From Athripsodes cinereus (taxonomy: Eukaryota; Arthropoda; Insecta; Trichoptera; Leptoceridae), in contig OX388305.1 of NCBI GenBank assembly GCA_947579605.1, forward strand, positions 21,217,542 through 21,281,541: a stretch of DNA of 64,000 nucleotides. The letters are read 5' to 3'. Below are positions 10,115 through 21,010 of this stretch, in pieces; position 1 is the first letter of the stretch, and each line of letters opens with the position of its first letter. The notes beneath the pieces were generated by a model. That model saw nothing but the letters and a program-made list of their open reading frames with translations, searched no databases and was not told the origin of the DNA. A program made the position numbers and the translations under genes.

Positions 10115-12220
10115 AGTAGATACTATATGCACAAGTTTGTTCACTAGGTGACGTCAACAGTAGAATATCATAGTTTATAAGAAGAAATATTATACTTTAC
10201 ATAGTAATAAACTCGGCTATATTTTCTTCACTTCTTGAATACTCAAGTAAAGAATGCATTTGAATACGAATATTATTGTGACGTTTCATCGCGTACACCT
10301 CGAAATTACGAGTAAATATTTCGAAACCACATTTTACTCTTTATGAAGGTAGTGCAAAGTATTGTGTGTACAATGTTTTTTTTTCATACCTACATAGTAT
10401 AATATAATAATTATGTTCCTAACGTACCTCATCAAACACATATACCTATTGTGAAATTTTTCATGGAATTGCATTTACTAGCGTCGTATGTTTATTACTA
10501 TATTTTATTTATATTTTTTAGTGTTCTGCAAAAAGCGGTGAATCGCAAACATCACTTCCCTCCCTTCCACAAGATATCTCTGTTTAGGAGGTAGAAGTCT
10601 ATTGTAACGAATTTATTTTAATACTGTGTATTGTATAATATGATGTGTACGAACATCAAATAAATATTTATTATCATAACTGTTTATCACTATAAGATAT
10701 AATATCAATATCTGCTAATTAACGATGAAGTTTAACGCCCATCTCGAATACCTTATTTTTTATTATCTTAGAGAGAAATATCTGCATACTTATAGTACCT
10801 ATATCGGCTACTCTACTTACGGAAGATGTTATGATAATAAAGATGAAAAAATAAAGAAAAATAAATACATTTAGGATGAGGTAAACCTCATCGCTGAATT
10901 TCAGCTACTGCAAATCAGTGGGAGACCAATTCCTTGCGTGGAACATCTTTTTTTTTCACTAATATGACATGTATAGAATCTGTTATTTGATTCTAGGTAC
11001 TTGGAGTTAGTGCATTTGTGAAAGATGTTATGCTGAAAAATTAATAATAAGATGTATTTTATTCCCGTCACTGCTGACATGAATTATTACTATTCGATTC
11101 ATGGAATAGGTATCCAATATTTTACCACCAACCAATACATGTGGTTATGTGCCTCGGTTGTGTTGTACCTGATGTCTGATATTTTGTTGCACAAAATGAA
11201 AGATATTCTTGTAAATATTACGTATAGGCAATCAATTTCATACCCACAACTAAATAAAATTGCGAATCAACATATGGGAGCAGGTAAGTGTAATAAATAT
11301 TCGGTATTGATCTACCACACAAATCATAAGGCATGGGAACTAATATTCAAAATTTTAAATTTAGAACAAATTCGGGTTAACCCAATCCTGATAGATTTGG
11401 ATCAAATTCAGTGTTTACCTTTTTTAATACTTGTCCTTCATATTAATTACATTTTAACTGACTTCACTTTTCATCTTGTAATTTCCCATTGTCTTAAACA
11501 TCGGATTTTGGCGATAAAATAATAAATCTTTTTTTTTGTCGCGACATTAATAATAAATCTTTTTTTTTTTTAGTCGCGACATTCAGGACTTGAATCTAAC
11601 TGTCGTTGTTCTATATCTGGTTCCATTACAACACAAAAAAATGATACCAGTATATTCCCATTCCATTATTTCCTTCTTGATTGGAGATGATTGATTACAC
11701 GTGCTTTAAAGCTTCCTTTTTGTGGAAGTGTCTGATTTTTTAGTGTCAACTACAAACTATAATATGTTATTTTTGCATTATATAGTACCAAACAATGTTT
11801 GCAAACTTTGCTGGTTTACTAATTGTAATTTATTTGGCTGTGTATTGTTATTTATCTTATAAATGTACCTTTGTTTGTTACAGAAAATAAAAAATAATAA
11901 TATTGATCTCACGTGGTTAGATCACTGAATGCTCACTTGTGGGATATGATCTAATTGTATAAATAGTGATAGAGAAAAATGGCTTTTTCAATGATTCAGG
12001 AAATTTTCAGTGACCAATATTGGAATAGTAATAATAAATTCAATAGAATAACAATCGTTATCTGATACCGGGTAGATACTCTCGATGCGGAACTAATCAT
12101 TTCCCTCTCTCTATACAGTTTTTAATTATTTATACATTCTTATCAATCTGTACATCTATCTGAATAGTTACTGTGTTGAAGTCAATATCTTTAACGATTT
12201 GGAGTAGGTACACCGTGAAG
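10115..12220. other. Stretch with little recognisable content
   Basis: AT-rich DNA. A SINE-A scrap (minus) lies at 10865-10960 (AACCTCATCGCTGAATTTCA, GTGGGAGACCAATTCCTTG). A repeated ~26-bp unit (AATAATAAATCTTTTTTTTT, GTCGCGACATT) occurs twice at 11519-11583. The 156-codon frame at 11052-11522 has no recognisable motif and is judged a chance ORF. Confidence 0.4.
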
Positions 12221-12224
12221 AAAT

Positions 12225-12400
12225 GTGCTGTGAGCGGGTTTGTTCGAAGATTCATGCTTTCCATTGAAAATCCTTTGTAGTTTTTGTTACCATGCTTTTG
12301 TTTTTCATTGTCAGCTATTATGATTTGATTGTTTTTGTTTCAAATATGTTTCTTAATGTTGGCCTATATTGTATTAATAAATAAATAAATATTAAATTCA
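12225..12400 (+). mobile_element. LINE 3' UTR stub, family D
   Basis: GCGGGTTTGTTCGAAGATTC, TTACCATGCTTTTGTTTTTC and a terminal (AATA)n run define this stub. The same order recurs at 28782-28958 (GCTGGTTTGTTCGAAAGTAC, TTGCCATGTTTTTATTTTTC, then GATAAATAAATAAA). Two independent copies ending in the same simple tail indicate a 5'-truncated LINE 3' end. No coding part remains. Confidence 0.6.
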
Positions 12401-12904
12401 ATCAGTTATAAGAGAGTGAGATAGATTTTTTCTAACTAACCCAAAAAATATTACAACAATCACTTCTGTTTTACTCAATTAGTCCGTAGTTTCAATATCT
12501 ATTTTTAAATTATTTTTTTTTGGGTTGCTTAATTTTTGAAATAGTGTTTCATTTTGATGTACTTTTGAGACTAAACAAAGTATTTCAAAAGTGTTATTTT
12601 TACGTTTTAAAAATACTGAATAAAGTTTTACATGAAGATGGCTTCAACAGTAACTATCCAGTATGTGCAGCGTTGTAATTCATCCAATTCAACTACAATA
12701 CTGTTGGCTGTCCCCCAGAGATATTTTGTATCTTACCGCATTGTCTGATTACATATCTGTATTGAGAACAAATATAAAACAAGTAGGTACTTTTATTTAC
12801 GAGTATTTTGTGTTTGTAAATATTTCACCTACTGTTTAAAAATATAAGAATATGAATACGATCCATGCAGTGTTTATGGCATAAAAACAAAGACATTTTA
12901 CATA

Positions 12905-13025
12905 TAGATTTCAGCGATAAATTTTACCACCTATCCTGAATGTCTTAATTATTTTGGCAGGGAGAGGACATCTTACATATTTATTGCATGCAGCTGATCT
13001 GCTGGCTACCCTTCTTGTGAGAATA
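12905..13025 (+). mobile_element. SINE-A, 3' half
   Basis: CACCTATCCTGAATGTCTTA, GCATGCAGCTGATCTGCTGG and CTACCCTTCTTGTGAGAA match the 3' half of SINE-A on the plus strand. The final CGTGATGG and TATAG tail are lost. An RTE-type stub follows about 60 bp downstream. Confidence 0.75.
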
Positions 13026-13084
13026 TTATATTACATAAATGTGACAATATTATGTATGATTCAGTCGCAAGATAAAATGTACTT

Positions 13085-13180
13085 ATCACTTGCAGGATTG
13101 AGTAGAGAGTGGTTTCTGTACTTCGCTCCCGAGGGCCGAGAGGAGCGTCGTTGGACGAAATAATGATGGTGATTTTAACG
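13085..13180 (+). pseudogene. RTE-type LINE stub, (GAT)n-tail family
   Basis: GCTCCCGAGGGCCGAGAGGA, GCGTCGTTGGACG and AATAATGATGGTGAT match the end of the 45-kb copy (CTGAGAGGAGCGTTAAGGGC, AATAATGATGATGATG). Only the last codons and tail remain. Confidence 0.5.
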
Positions 13181-14686
13181 CATAATTACACTTATTATCA
13201 CGTATTATATTTGGACAGGTTTTAAGCGCAAATTTTGGTCAATACAATTTCAGTATACTCTCGGTATTCTATCTTATGCACAATGAGAGGTATTTTTGTT
13301 ATTTTTCTAACTACCTACATACTATGCAATTGGTTCAGTAATGAACAAGTGTTTAGGTCCAGCTAGAATAGATATAATAATATAAGGTGCTTATGGGGAA
13401 CGCTTTATATTCTAGTACGATAGATATAAATGTATATAATTTACGTGTTCAGCAGCCATAGCTAGTGAAATTTATACTGTGCAATACGAGTAAAACGAAG
13501 CTCGTTATATATCATAACAACACTGTATTTCATTTAATGTTCCCGCCTTAAGTTTTGTTATATTTTTTGTTCCTTTTCACACAACACTGTGTAGAAACAG
13601 CTGTTGGTACCACTAAAGTAAAATAAATATCAGACTAGTTAGTACAAAAGTTACAGATAGTTTGTGCTATACAAAGTACTTTCTTGACGTGCAGAATAAT
13701 TACAGTATAACACGACTCAATGCTCATAGTGCATATTATATTAGCGATTTCGTATTTTCTTCTGGTAGTAGGTGTCAAGTTTACTCAACGTCAGCTTGTT
13801 AGAAAATGTCCCTTTCTTGTTTTTTTTTTATAATTTAAAATATCCTCAACTTATTCCTGTCCGATCGTGTTTTTATTGAGCCAGGAGATCGGATTTCTTT
13901 CAATGCCTCAATTTTGATCCTAACCTACATATAGAGCGATTATTAGGTACATATATAATATTTTAAAATGTAATTTCACTCAAAGACTATTTGTCATCTA
14001 ACGAAACAGCATTCAAATTAAGTTAAGCATATTTGGAACCCATGTTTTATTTACGCCAATTCTTTGAAGGGATGGATACGTTTTACACTTCTTTGGAATT
14101 CTTTTATTAATTCAATATTTAAAGATACACACATTTACATTATGTAGGAATATGCTCAGTTCTAAATTTATGTGGTGATGAATTTCTCAATGTGCTCAGA
14201 CTTAAAATCTTGGTTGTTGGTGTAAAATACAAATAGTCTACATTAAATATTACATTATTCTCGGATATGAGAGAAAAAGCATGAATCTACTTAACTGTAA
14301 ATAAATGATCTTGGTATATTCAATTTAAACTGTATAATGGTATTAAACTGTTTTCTTAGATATTTTCCGTCTTGTAAATGAACAACCACAGTGGTAGCAC
14401 TTCATTCTATTAAATACGGAAACAGATGTTCAATAAGTGAGAAAGTGGTAGCTAATACCTACTTTTCTTACTGGGAGAAGAGAATTGAAAAATGAAATAT
14501 AGCAAGAAGAAAACAAACCACAACTGCATTTACTAACGTGCGGAAAAAATAAATGAATCATTTATTTTGTTCCCACCCTAAGTCACTGCTAAATATTTTA
14601 TTTTTATTTACTATTTTTAAATCTCCTTCAAAATAGTAGGTACACTTTTACCTTAAATTAAGTTGTAAAAAAAACTAATAGGTAAT
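13181..14686. other. Stretch without recognised features
   Basis: AT-rich DNA without coding signals, RNA genes or clear repeats. I see nothing to annotate. Confidence 0.5.
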
Positions 14687-15178
14687 ACCAATCAGAAACC
14701 TCGATTGGAGAACCATGTCTACACAATGCAACATTGTGTAGAATCTAATCGGAAGAAGTGAGAAAGGTGTCCCAACGCTTACGAATTGGCTCAAGGCTGA
14801 CTTAAGTGATCACTTTCGGTGTCCATGGACAACGTTCACCAATTCCACCATTCTCACTGTCACGATGTAAGGTCCACCAATCGAGAGACGCTTTATGCAA
14901 ACCTTAGAAGCAACCATCTTTTTGGGATCTCATTTTTCAGATCTCAAATAGATCGCGATCTCCCGTCTAAATGGCGTCGCAACAATTAAGTTCAATACGG
15001 TGATGGTGATCGTTGTCGAACAATGGTAAACGTTGTCCATGGACACCGAAAGTGATCACTTAAGCCAGCCTTGAGCCAATTCGTAAGCATTGGGACACCT
15101 TTCTCACTTCTTCCGATTAGATTCTACACAATGTTGCATTGTGTAGACATGGTTCTCCTATCGAGGTTTCTGATTGGT
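14687..15178. mobile_element. Foldback element with ~155-bp inverted arms
   Basis: The left arm (14687-14842, starting ACCAATCAGAAACCTCGAT) and right arm (about 15023-15178, ending TTTCTGATTGGT) are near-identical reverse complements. Both contain CTACACAATGCAACATTGTG and GTGTCCATGGACAACG. About 180 bp of non-coding sequence lies between them (AATCGAGAGACGCTTTATGC, CTCCCGTCTAAATGGCGTCG). Within each arm is a smaller palindrome around ACACAATGTTGCATTGTGT. No protein frame is present and no flanking duplication is evident. A half copy lies at 9741-9995 and a distant relative at 54285-54400. Confidence 0.85.
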
Positions 15179-15232
15179 TTTGTCATCTGCACCCAAATCC
15201 GGTTAAACAATAAAAAAATTAGTAAACATACT

Positions 15233-15471
15233 ACTATACCTACTATACTATACCCTCACGCCGTATCCCAAGTGGGGAAGGCAGAGAGAACGGAACGCCA
15301 AACAGATCTATCTTTACACACTTCCTTCGCTTCCTCCACATTCATACAGTTTCTCATACACGCACGTCGATTCCTCTTACTCAACACGCGGCCGTCCTTG
15401 AGAATTTGATCCACGTGATCAAGCCACGTGGTTCTCGGTCGTCCGCGCTTCCGAGTAAATATTCTAAACAT
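15233..15471 (-). pseudogene. LINE-A copy 4, 3'-terminal piece with TATAG tail
   Basis: The minus-strand frame encodes the final ~65 codons: 'GRPRTTWLDHVDQILKDGR', 'RRACMRNCMNVEEAK', 'DRSVWRSVLSAFPTWDTA', stop. On the element's strand GCGTGAGGG is followed by a tail of TATAG units (plus 15233-15254). The 5' truncation point is within the GRPR motif, next to CGAGTAAATATTCTAAAC. Confidence 0.9.
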
Positions 15472-15599
15472 TAATAGGTAATATATTCGCCCTATACACG
15501 TAAGAGATTCAACTCCTTCAAATCAGCAATCTAGTATCGCGTTCATTTACAACGTCCTATATTTGTGGCACGAAGAATGCGACATGTTATGTCATTTTT

Positions 15600-15900
15600 A
15601 AGCATTGGTCATTTGTTTTGCTAAGACGATGATAGACACTTTATTACGCGACAGAATTCGCAACACAAAGAATAGGAAAATATATAAAGTCGATCACATT
15701 GTAAGATTGAGAAGACAAAGAAAAAAAAGCGTCAAAAGAATGAAAACACTAAAATTTCCACACATCGCTTTCCTCGGAAACTCCATAGGACGTAGATCAC
15801 TCTGGAGATCATTTATGTAATGAAGAGACAGTTGGAAATCCATATTGCAGGAAAGAACTTCAGCAAACAAGGACCCTGAGGCCTTAAAGGAGAAATTATT
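15600..15900 (+). pseudogene. Degraded RTE-type reverse transcriptase fragment
   Basis: The frame at 15605-15820 reads TLLRDRIRNTKNRKIYKV then VRLRRQRKKS. This resembles the 'LRDRIRNEEIR..TKV.D' segment of RTE-clade elements (compare 18780-19440). The typical WAGH motif is lost. The assignment rests on one short motif. Confidence 0.4.
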
Positions 15901-16386
15901 GCTGTGCATGATATAGCGTCATGGTATTTTACATAATAATCCTTTTTCATAGTAATTTTTGCATTCTTTTTGTGCCTGGCCTAAATTGTTTCACTCCCTA
16001 GGCGGCTACATTACTTTATTTATATAAATACAAACATATAATAACATGATCAAAATACGTCTCATTCAGAATAACTGCTCCTTGATATTAAAGGTCCCGA
16101 TTATAATATTATGTAACACGCTCATGGCTGACAGTCAAAATCCTCCTAAGACACTTATTATTTCAAATCAGATTACCTTATGTATGCTTTTGAACTTTGG
16201 TTAGCAGGCATAGTATGCTTATACAAATAATAATTAATTAAAACGTCTTGTACCAAACACTCTAAATCAATTTACTTCTTCGTTACTTCGTTACACGACA
16301 CAACTATGGGTAAGCACACGTTTTATACAAACACACACACATGCAGTCAGTTAATACATAGTTAATTATCTAATGGTAGATGTGAC

Positions 16387-16994
16387 TAATGTGACCAGAT
16401 GTCTCCTTTTCACCGGAACAGTCCCATTTCCATGAAACGTGTCACGGTTTCCCCGAACACAGCTTCGGATCGTGAAAATGTCCCGTTTTGCCGAAGAAAC
16501 TAAGTAGGTACCTACCGCAGAAAGAACATATTCTAAATCAGGGAGATTGAGAATCAAATGTTTTTTTTCTACAATTTTTTTTTTATTGAGAAAAACTCGT
16601 TTATCTTAGAGACATTTTCAATGTCAAAGGGTTGACAATGTCCTTAAAAGACGAAAGACGTCTCTCTCAATAAAAACTTAAATTTAAAAATTTATTAATT
16701 TATTTTATTGTTCACTATGGAATCTTTACTACTTTCATTATGAAATTCTGCTACATAAATACAGACATAGTAAAAAGATGAAAATCGATCCTCGTTTTAT
16801 GAAATATTTCTTAACAAAAACCAGATCGTGCAGTAGGTATGTCAAATAGGTATCTGCACTTTTTCAAAAATCCGGCGACGGGAGGAAGAGTGGGGTCGAA
16901 ATCGTAAATAAATTGTTAAAATTTATTATTATTACGTTCCTACATTTTTTCGGTATCCCGGTTTGGAAGAAAAGATAAATTAATGGTCACATTA
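16387..16994. mobile_element. hAT-like non-autonomous element
   Basis: The terminal inverted repeats are TAATGTGACCA at 16387-16397 and its reverse complement at the right end (about 16984-16994). The flanking 8-mers GATGTGAC (16379-16386) and GATATAAC (16995-17002) agree at 6 of 8, differing by two G/A transitions. The subterminal CCCATTTCC/TCCCGTTTTG words suit a hAT-type end. Inside, 16570-16675 forms an imperfect hairpin (TTTTATTGAGAAAAACTCG against CTCTCTCAATAAAAA). There is no transposase frame. Confidence 0.65.
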
Positions 16995-17002
16995 GATATA
17001 AC

Positions 17003-17580
17003 TCTCCTGTAAACTTTACACTTGGCTTTACATACCTAATATAAATCTACATACAACACACTCGGTTTATTCGGTTATACGTAGATTACTTAATAGTTTT
17101 GGCCAAAAATTAATCCGAGTTTCGGATTTTGTTCCGTGGAGGCCGCAACAAAGCATTCGTAAAGCACAAAATATGTCGTTGCAGTCAATACTGTCGACTT
17201 ACGGTGCTTGCTGGTTTATTAAGTGTTTTTTTTACTGATATTTGTCCTTTTTATTTATTATTTGTACTTTTATTAAGCGTATTTTTCCAACAACATAGCA
17301 TATAATGAATCCACAAGCTACCTCACTTGTGAAAATATCGTGATAGTTTTGTCATACATAGGTTACATTATGTGAAACCTTTCTTTTATATTCCTTTAAG
17401 CCGTATAAAAGTGGTTTTATTATCAAAAAGTTATACCTTACAACTGACTAAATAATAAGCAATGACAAACTACTTCTGATAACCGTAGATAATTATAATT
17501 GTTCAAGGATTTGTTTTTTTGTATTCTGAAAAAAACATTTAAGAATTACAATAATGTATCAAATTAAAAACACTGTTATT
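17003..17580. other. Stretch without recognised features
   Basis: AT-rich DNA without coding signals or recognisable repeats. I see nothing to annotate. Confidence 0.4.
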
Positions 17581-17584
17581 TTTA

Positions 17585-18015
17585 TATGCTCAAGCGCTTT
17601 TGCCAAGCTAGCTTGACATTATCAAGAGAGTTCTCTAAAAGAGCTAAATGTTTACGATGACTGGTAATCCACTGCTCAAAATAGAAAGGCTTGAAGATAT
17701 ATATTGTTTTATGGGCAAGACCCAATAAAATTTGTTCGGCTATCGGAAGTTAGAAATAAATTTAATTTCCAAAACGACTGATATCCCTACCAAATACACA
17801 AAGCCACCATTTGAATAAGAACATCTGATGTGCAATAAATGTTATGTTTTAATTGCACACGATTCAATATCACTTAAAATTCGTGCTTTGGTTGCCCAAT
17901 TAAGAAGATAGAAATATCAGGGATGACTGAGTAAATTAACTCCATGTACCAAAGATTCCCAACGCTGAACCACGAAATCCCTGGAGAATATTGTCAAAAA
18001 CATCCAGAAAGGGAG
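17585..18015 (-). pseudogene. Unidentified decayed coding-like stretch
   Basis: One minus frame gives PFYFEQWITSHRKHLALLEN followed by SLDNVKLAWQKRLSI and a stop. Just upstream are LPIAEQILLGLAHKTIYIFK and, past stops and a frame change, NWATKARILSDIESCAIKT. Amino-acid composition is protein-like and stops are fewer than chance over about 60 codons. I do not recognise the family; an old transposon protein is the likeliest source. Confidence 0.3.
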
Positions 18016-18499
18016 GACATACTAAGGTTAAACCAAAAACATATTTCTTATACAAATTATCTTAAGAAAGTAGGTACGAAATAAAAAAAAAACGTTTTCC
18101 GATTCTCAAGGTATCTTCTGAACTAATTTATGGAAAACATATTCAAGGGTACTTTTATTTAAAAAAAAAAAAACTCACATAATATGTCTGTGCTTATTTT
18201 TGGATAACTTTTTTGAGAGAACAAGGACAAGAAATTTATTACAATTTGATCACAGTTTAATAACAATTTTACTACGGTAGGTATATAGTCACCTTCACTA
18301 TTTGAATCGAAAAAGATAACATAATATGAATAAAATATTAATGTGTTAGCAATGTTAGATTAAACTTATTCATTATTTGATCTCCTAATTCTGAGGATTG
18401 TAACTGATCAATACGCTTAATGCGATCTATGATGATTTGGCTATATCTATTTCAATTATCTGCCAGGTGGGTAAATTGCACTCTGGATGGCCTTTTTTG

Positions 18500-18665
18500 T
18501 CTCCTTGTCATCATTATCTAATCTTGCCCTCAACGCTCCTCTCGGGAGCACAGGGCAGAAACCATCCTCCTCCATTCAGAGCGTCTCTGCGCCAATTGCG
18601 TCACCTCTTTCCACGACATTCCCTGCGCTCTGATATCTCGCTCTCCTTGCCATAGGGATGGTGAA
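18500..18665 (-). pseudogene. RTE-type LINE C-terminal stub, (GAT)n-tail family
   Basis: CTCAACGCTCCTCTCGGGAG, CAGAGCGTCTCTGCGCCAAT and CATTCCCTGCGCTCTGATAT match the 6.8-kb and 45-kb copies closely. The reversed frame ends in the 'QRRSEWR' segment. The tail on the element's strand is a GATGATGA run. Confidence 0.7.
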
Positions 18666-18779
18666 TTTATTGTGAATCAAAGACATCAAACAGTCGAAAA
18701 CCTTATACACAAAAAAGCATATCAAAATTTGGTGGTTTTGGGCAATGTATTCGAGATGTTTGCTTTAAATATTTGATTA

Positions 18780-19440
18780 CTTACTCGTTTACTGCTAGCC
18801 TTCTCTCCACTGCCGGATAGGTATAGGCCTCTTCAAATTTTTTACTTAGATACTTTTCGATCTCGAGCAACACGATACAACTGTTTTCCCGTCATCTGGA
18901 CAATATCGTCAACCCATCTTTTTGGGGTCTACCGACACTTCTATTCTACAGCCTCCATTCAAGGATTATGGAACTCCACCTGCCATTCTCTTGCCTTGTC
19001 ACATGACTTGCCTTTTGCCATTTCAGCTTGGAGACTTTATCAACAGTGTCGACGACTTTTGTCTTTCGTCGGATGTTTTCATTTCTTATTTTGTCTCTCA
19101 AGATATTGCCTATCATTTGTCACTCCATAGCACGCTATACACACCTCAGTTTCCGTTTGCTCACAAGTGCTAGCGTCATATTCTCTAGCCTATATGTAAT
19201 CACTGGTAGAACAAATAAATCGTAGACCTTTCATACAAGACTTATGAGGACTTCAATATTTTAAAATATAGAGCTATGTTTCATTTAGAGAATGCAGCCC
19301 ATCCCATCTATTTGTCTTGAAATTTCTGCCGTTAGATTTTCCTTACCAAGTTTTATTTTATGACTCAGGTGAACATAATCATCTACAAATTCCATTACTT
19401 TCCCCTTAATCGTTATGTTTGCGTAATTTCTTGTTTGTTT
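18780..19440 (-). pseudogene. RTE-clade LINE C-terminal domain (RTE-B)
   Basis: Minus-strand fragments in shifting frames give, in order, 'VMEFVDDYVHLSHKIKLGKE', 'AEISRQIDGMGC', 'LRDKIRNENIRRKTKVVDTV', 'KVSKLKWQKASHVTR', 'RSVGRPQK' and 'EIEKYLSKKFEEAYTYPA'. This is the standard layout of the region following the polymerase in RTE-type elements. Several frameshifts and stops make it a pseudogene. The upstream side stops where a hAT element begins at 19445, so the hAT insertion or a truncation marks the edge. Confidence 0.75.
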
Positions 19441-19444
19441 AACT

Positions 19445-19900
19445 CAGAGTTCCCCAAACTTTTTTGTGTCGTAGACCCCTACCATGTTTTTCCGTGTTGG
19501 GTAGACCCCCTACTTACCTGATATTGATTTCCTGTAAATTTCTAACTGTAGTGAAGTTTAGTGTTAAAAACTTAAAATAAAAACACATGTTTATTTATAC
19601 ATTTATTAATTGAATTTAAATTAAAACTACTCAAAATAAAATTTTGTATCTGTTATGTAAAATATACGTATAATTTTTTTACTTCATAGGTACTTTTATA
19701 AATAATGTATACGTCTTGATATTATAAGATAGTATGATGTACCTAAGTAAATAGGTATTATCAGTGTATGTGTTGAGATCCACTATCGTGGACCCCCATT
19801 TTCATTTCATGGACCCCCAAATTTTTTTTCGCTGACGTAGACCCCTTGCAGGTTATCATAGACCCCTAGGGGTCGATATAGACCACTTTGGGAATCACTG
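19445..19900. mobile_element. hAT non-autonomous element
   Basis: The left end CAGAGTTCCCCAAACTTTTT and the reversed right end CAGTGATTCCCAAAGTGG form imperfect terminal inverted repeats of the CAG-GTTCCCAAA type, which is typical of hAT elements. Subterminal GTAGACCCC/GTGGACCCCC words repeat on both sides. The flanks TGTTAACT and GTATAACT are consistent with an 8-bp duplication after a small indel. There is no transposase frame; 456 bp. Confidence 0.75.
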
Positions 19901-19904
19901 GTAT

Positions 19905-19985
19905 AACTGATATTTTTATGACACTGTTTTATTTTGTAATATTCTAACCATTGTACAGTGAAGAATAAAATAAATAAATAAAATA
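19905..19985 (+). mobile_element. LINE 3' tail, family C
   Basis: CCATTGTACAGTGAAGAATA followed by AAATAAATAAATAAA is the end of the family C UTR (compare 41740-41790). It begins right after the hAT element. Confidence 0.55.
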
Positions 19986-20071
19986 ATTTCTAGTATTGTT
20001 TATGAATTAAGAAGCTTCTTTGTAAGTAATATCATGAAAGCCTTTCAATAATACATATATAACATTTTAAT

Positions 20072-20336
20072 CCCGTGGAGCACCTATCCCGTGGAGCACC
20101 CGGTAAAGAATTGGTCTCCCACTCTTCTGCGTAAGTTTTCGAGTGTCCTGTAAAAGGCAGGTGTTCGAAAAAATTAAGACATTTCACATCTTAAATTCAG
20201 CGATGAGGCTTGCCACCCATCCTGAATGTCTTGATTTTATATTGGCACGAAGAGGATAGTTTGCATGTTCTTACATGCAGCTGATCTGCTGGCTACCCCA
20301 CTTGTGGGATATGCCGTGATGGTATAGTAGTATAGT
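20072..20336 (+). mobile_element. SINE-A, full-length copy with perfect target duplication
   Basis: The element starts TCCCGTGGAGCACC and ends CCACTTGTGGGATATGCCGT then GATGGTATAGTAGTATAGT. The 10-bp flank ACATTTTAAT is repeated exactly at 20062-20071 and 20337-20346, which marks a retrotransposed insertion. A B-box-like GTGTTCGAAAA lies about 100 bp from the start; no good A box is visible, so the head is not clearly tRNA-derived. The first ~16 bp are tandemly duplicated in this copy only. The 3' ~35 bp resemble LINE-A. Confidence 0.9.
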
Positions 20337-20869
20337 ACATTTTAATTACCATCCTTCTGAGTTTGATGTCATAATTTATAATATATTGCCTCAAAACTAT
20401 TGATTTTGAGATGCCTAGTTATAGTATTGAGCCCACGATATAATATACCTAACGGTTTGAAAATAATGTATACATATTTTCTATTCGACATGTTCTACCA
20501 TAACCATAATATACGTAAACCGTATGTCATTACATAATATATTTGCAGAGGATTATAATATTACCTTTATTTATGGGATCATTCGTTCCCTTTAGGCATC
20601 CCATAGTAAGTTACTTGAATACATAGTTACCTTTGACCCCAGTATTCCTCTGTTAACCCGCGTTTTGGTGATTGTGCATACATACATGGGCAGTAGATAC
20701 TCAATTGGAGTTGGTTCTAAGCAGCCATTAATTATACAGGGTCGATCTGCGAAATAATGAGATCAGCAAATACTAAAGAGAAAAACACGCACTTTGTGTT
20801 GTAGAAACAATAGTATGTGAAGTACTTACATATTATATAATAATCAGAAATAAATGATTGCTCTGTCTA

Positions 20870-21010
20870 TGTTTCTTCTTCTTCTTCTTCTGCTTATAGT
20901 AGATCATTGATCTGTTTGTTCGGAATTTGTTTCCTCTTGCGACGCTGAAGACCAACAATCCTTCCCCTTTTAGGTAGCCGTCCAGGCAATCTTCTTCCTA
21001 GTGGAGTTTT
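20870..21010 (-). pseudogene. LINE C-terminal stub with (GAA)n tail
   Basis: The minus frame reads LGRRLPGRLPKRG, then LQRRKRKQIPNKQINDLL, stop. It is followed by a run of GAAGAAGAA (plus 20873-20893). The basic composition and simple-repeat tail suit a non-LTR element end. The clade is not determined. Confidence 0.4.

Noticed and set aside
11052..11522. 156-codon open frame on the plus strand
   Set aside because: No recognisable motif, AT-rich codons, no splice or polyadenylation context, and composition no different from surrounding DNA. Judged a chance ORF.
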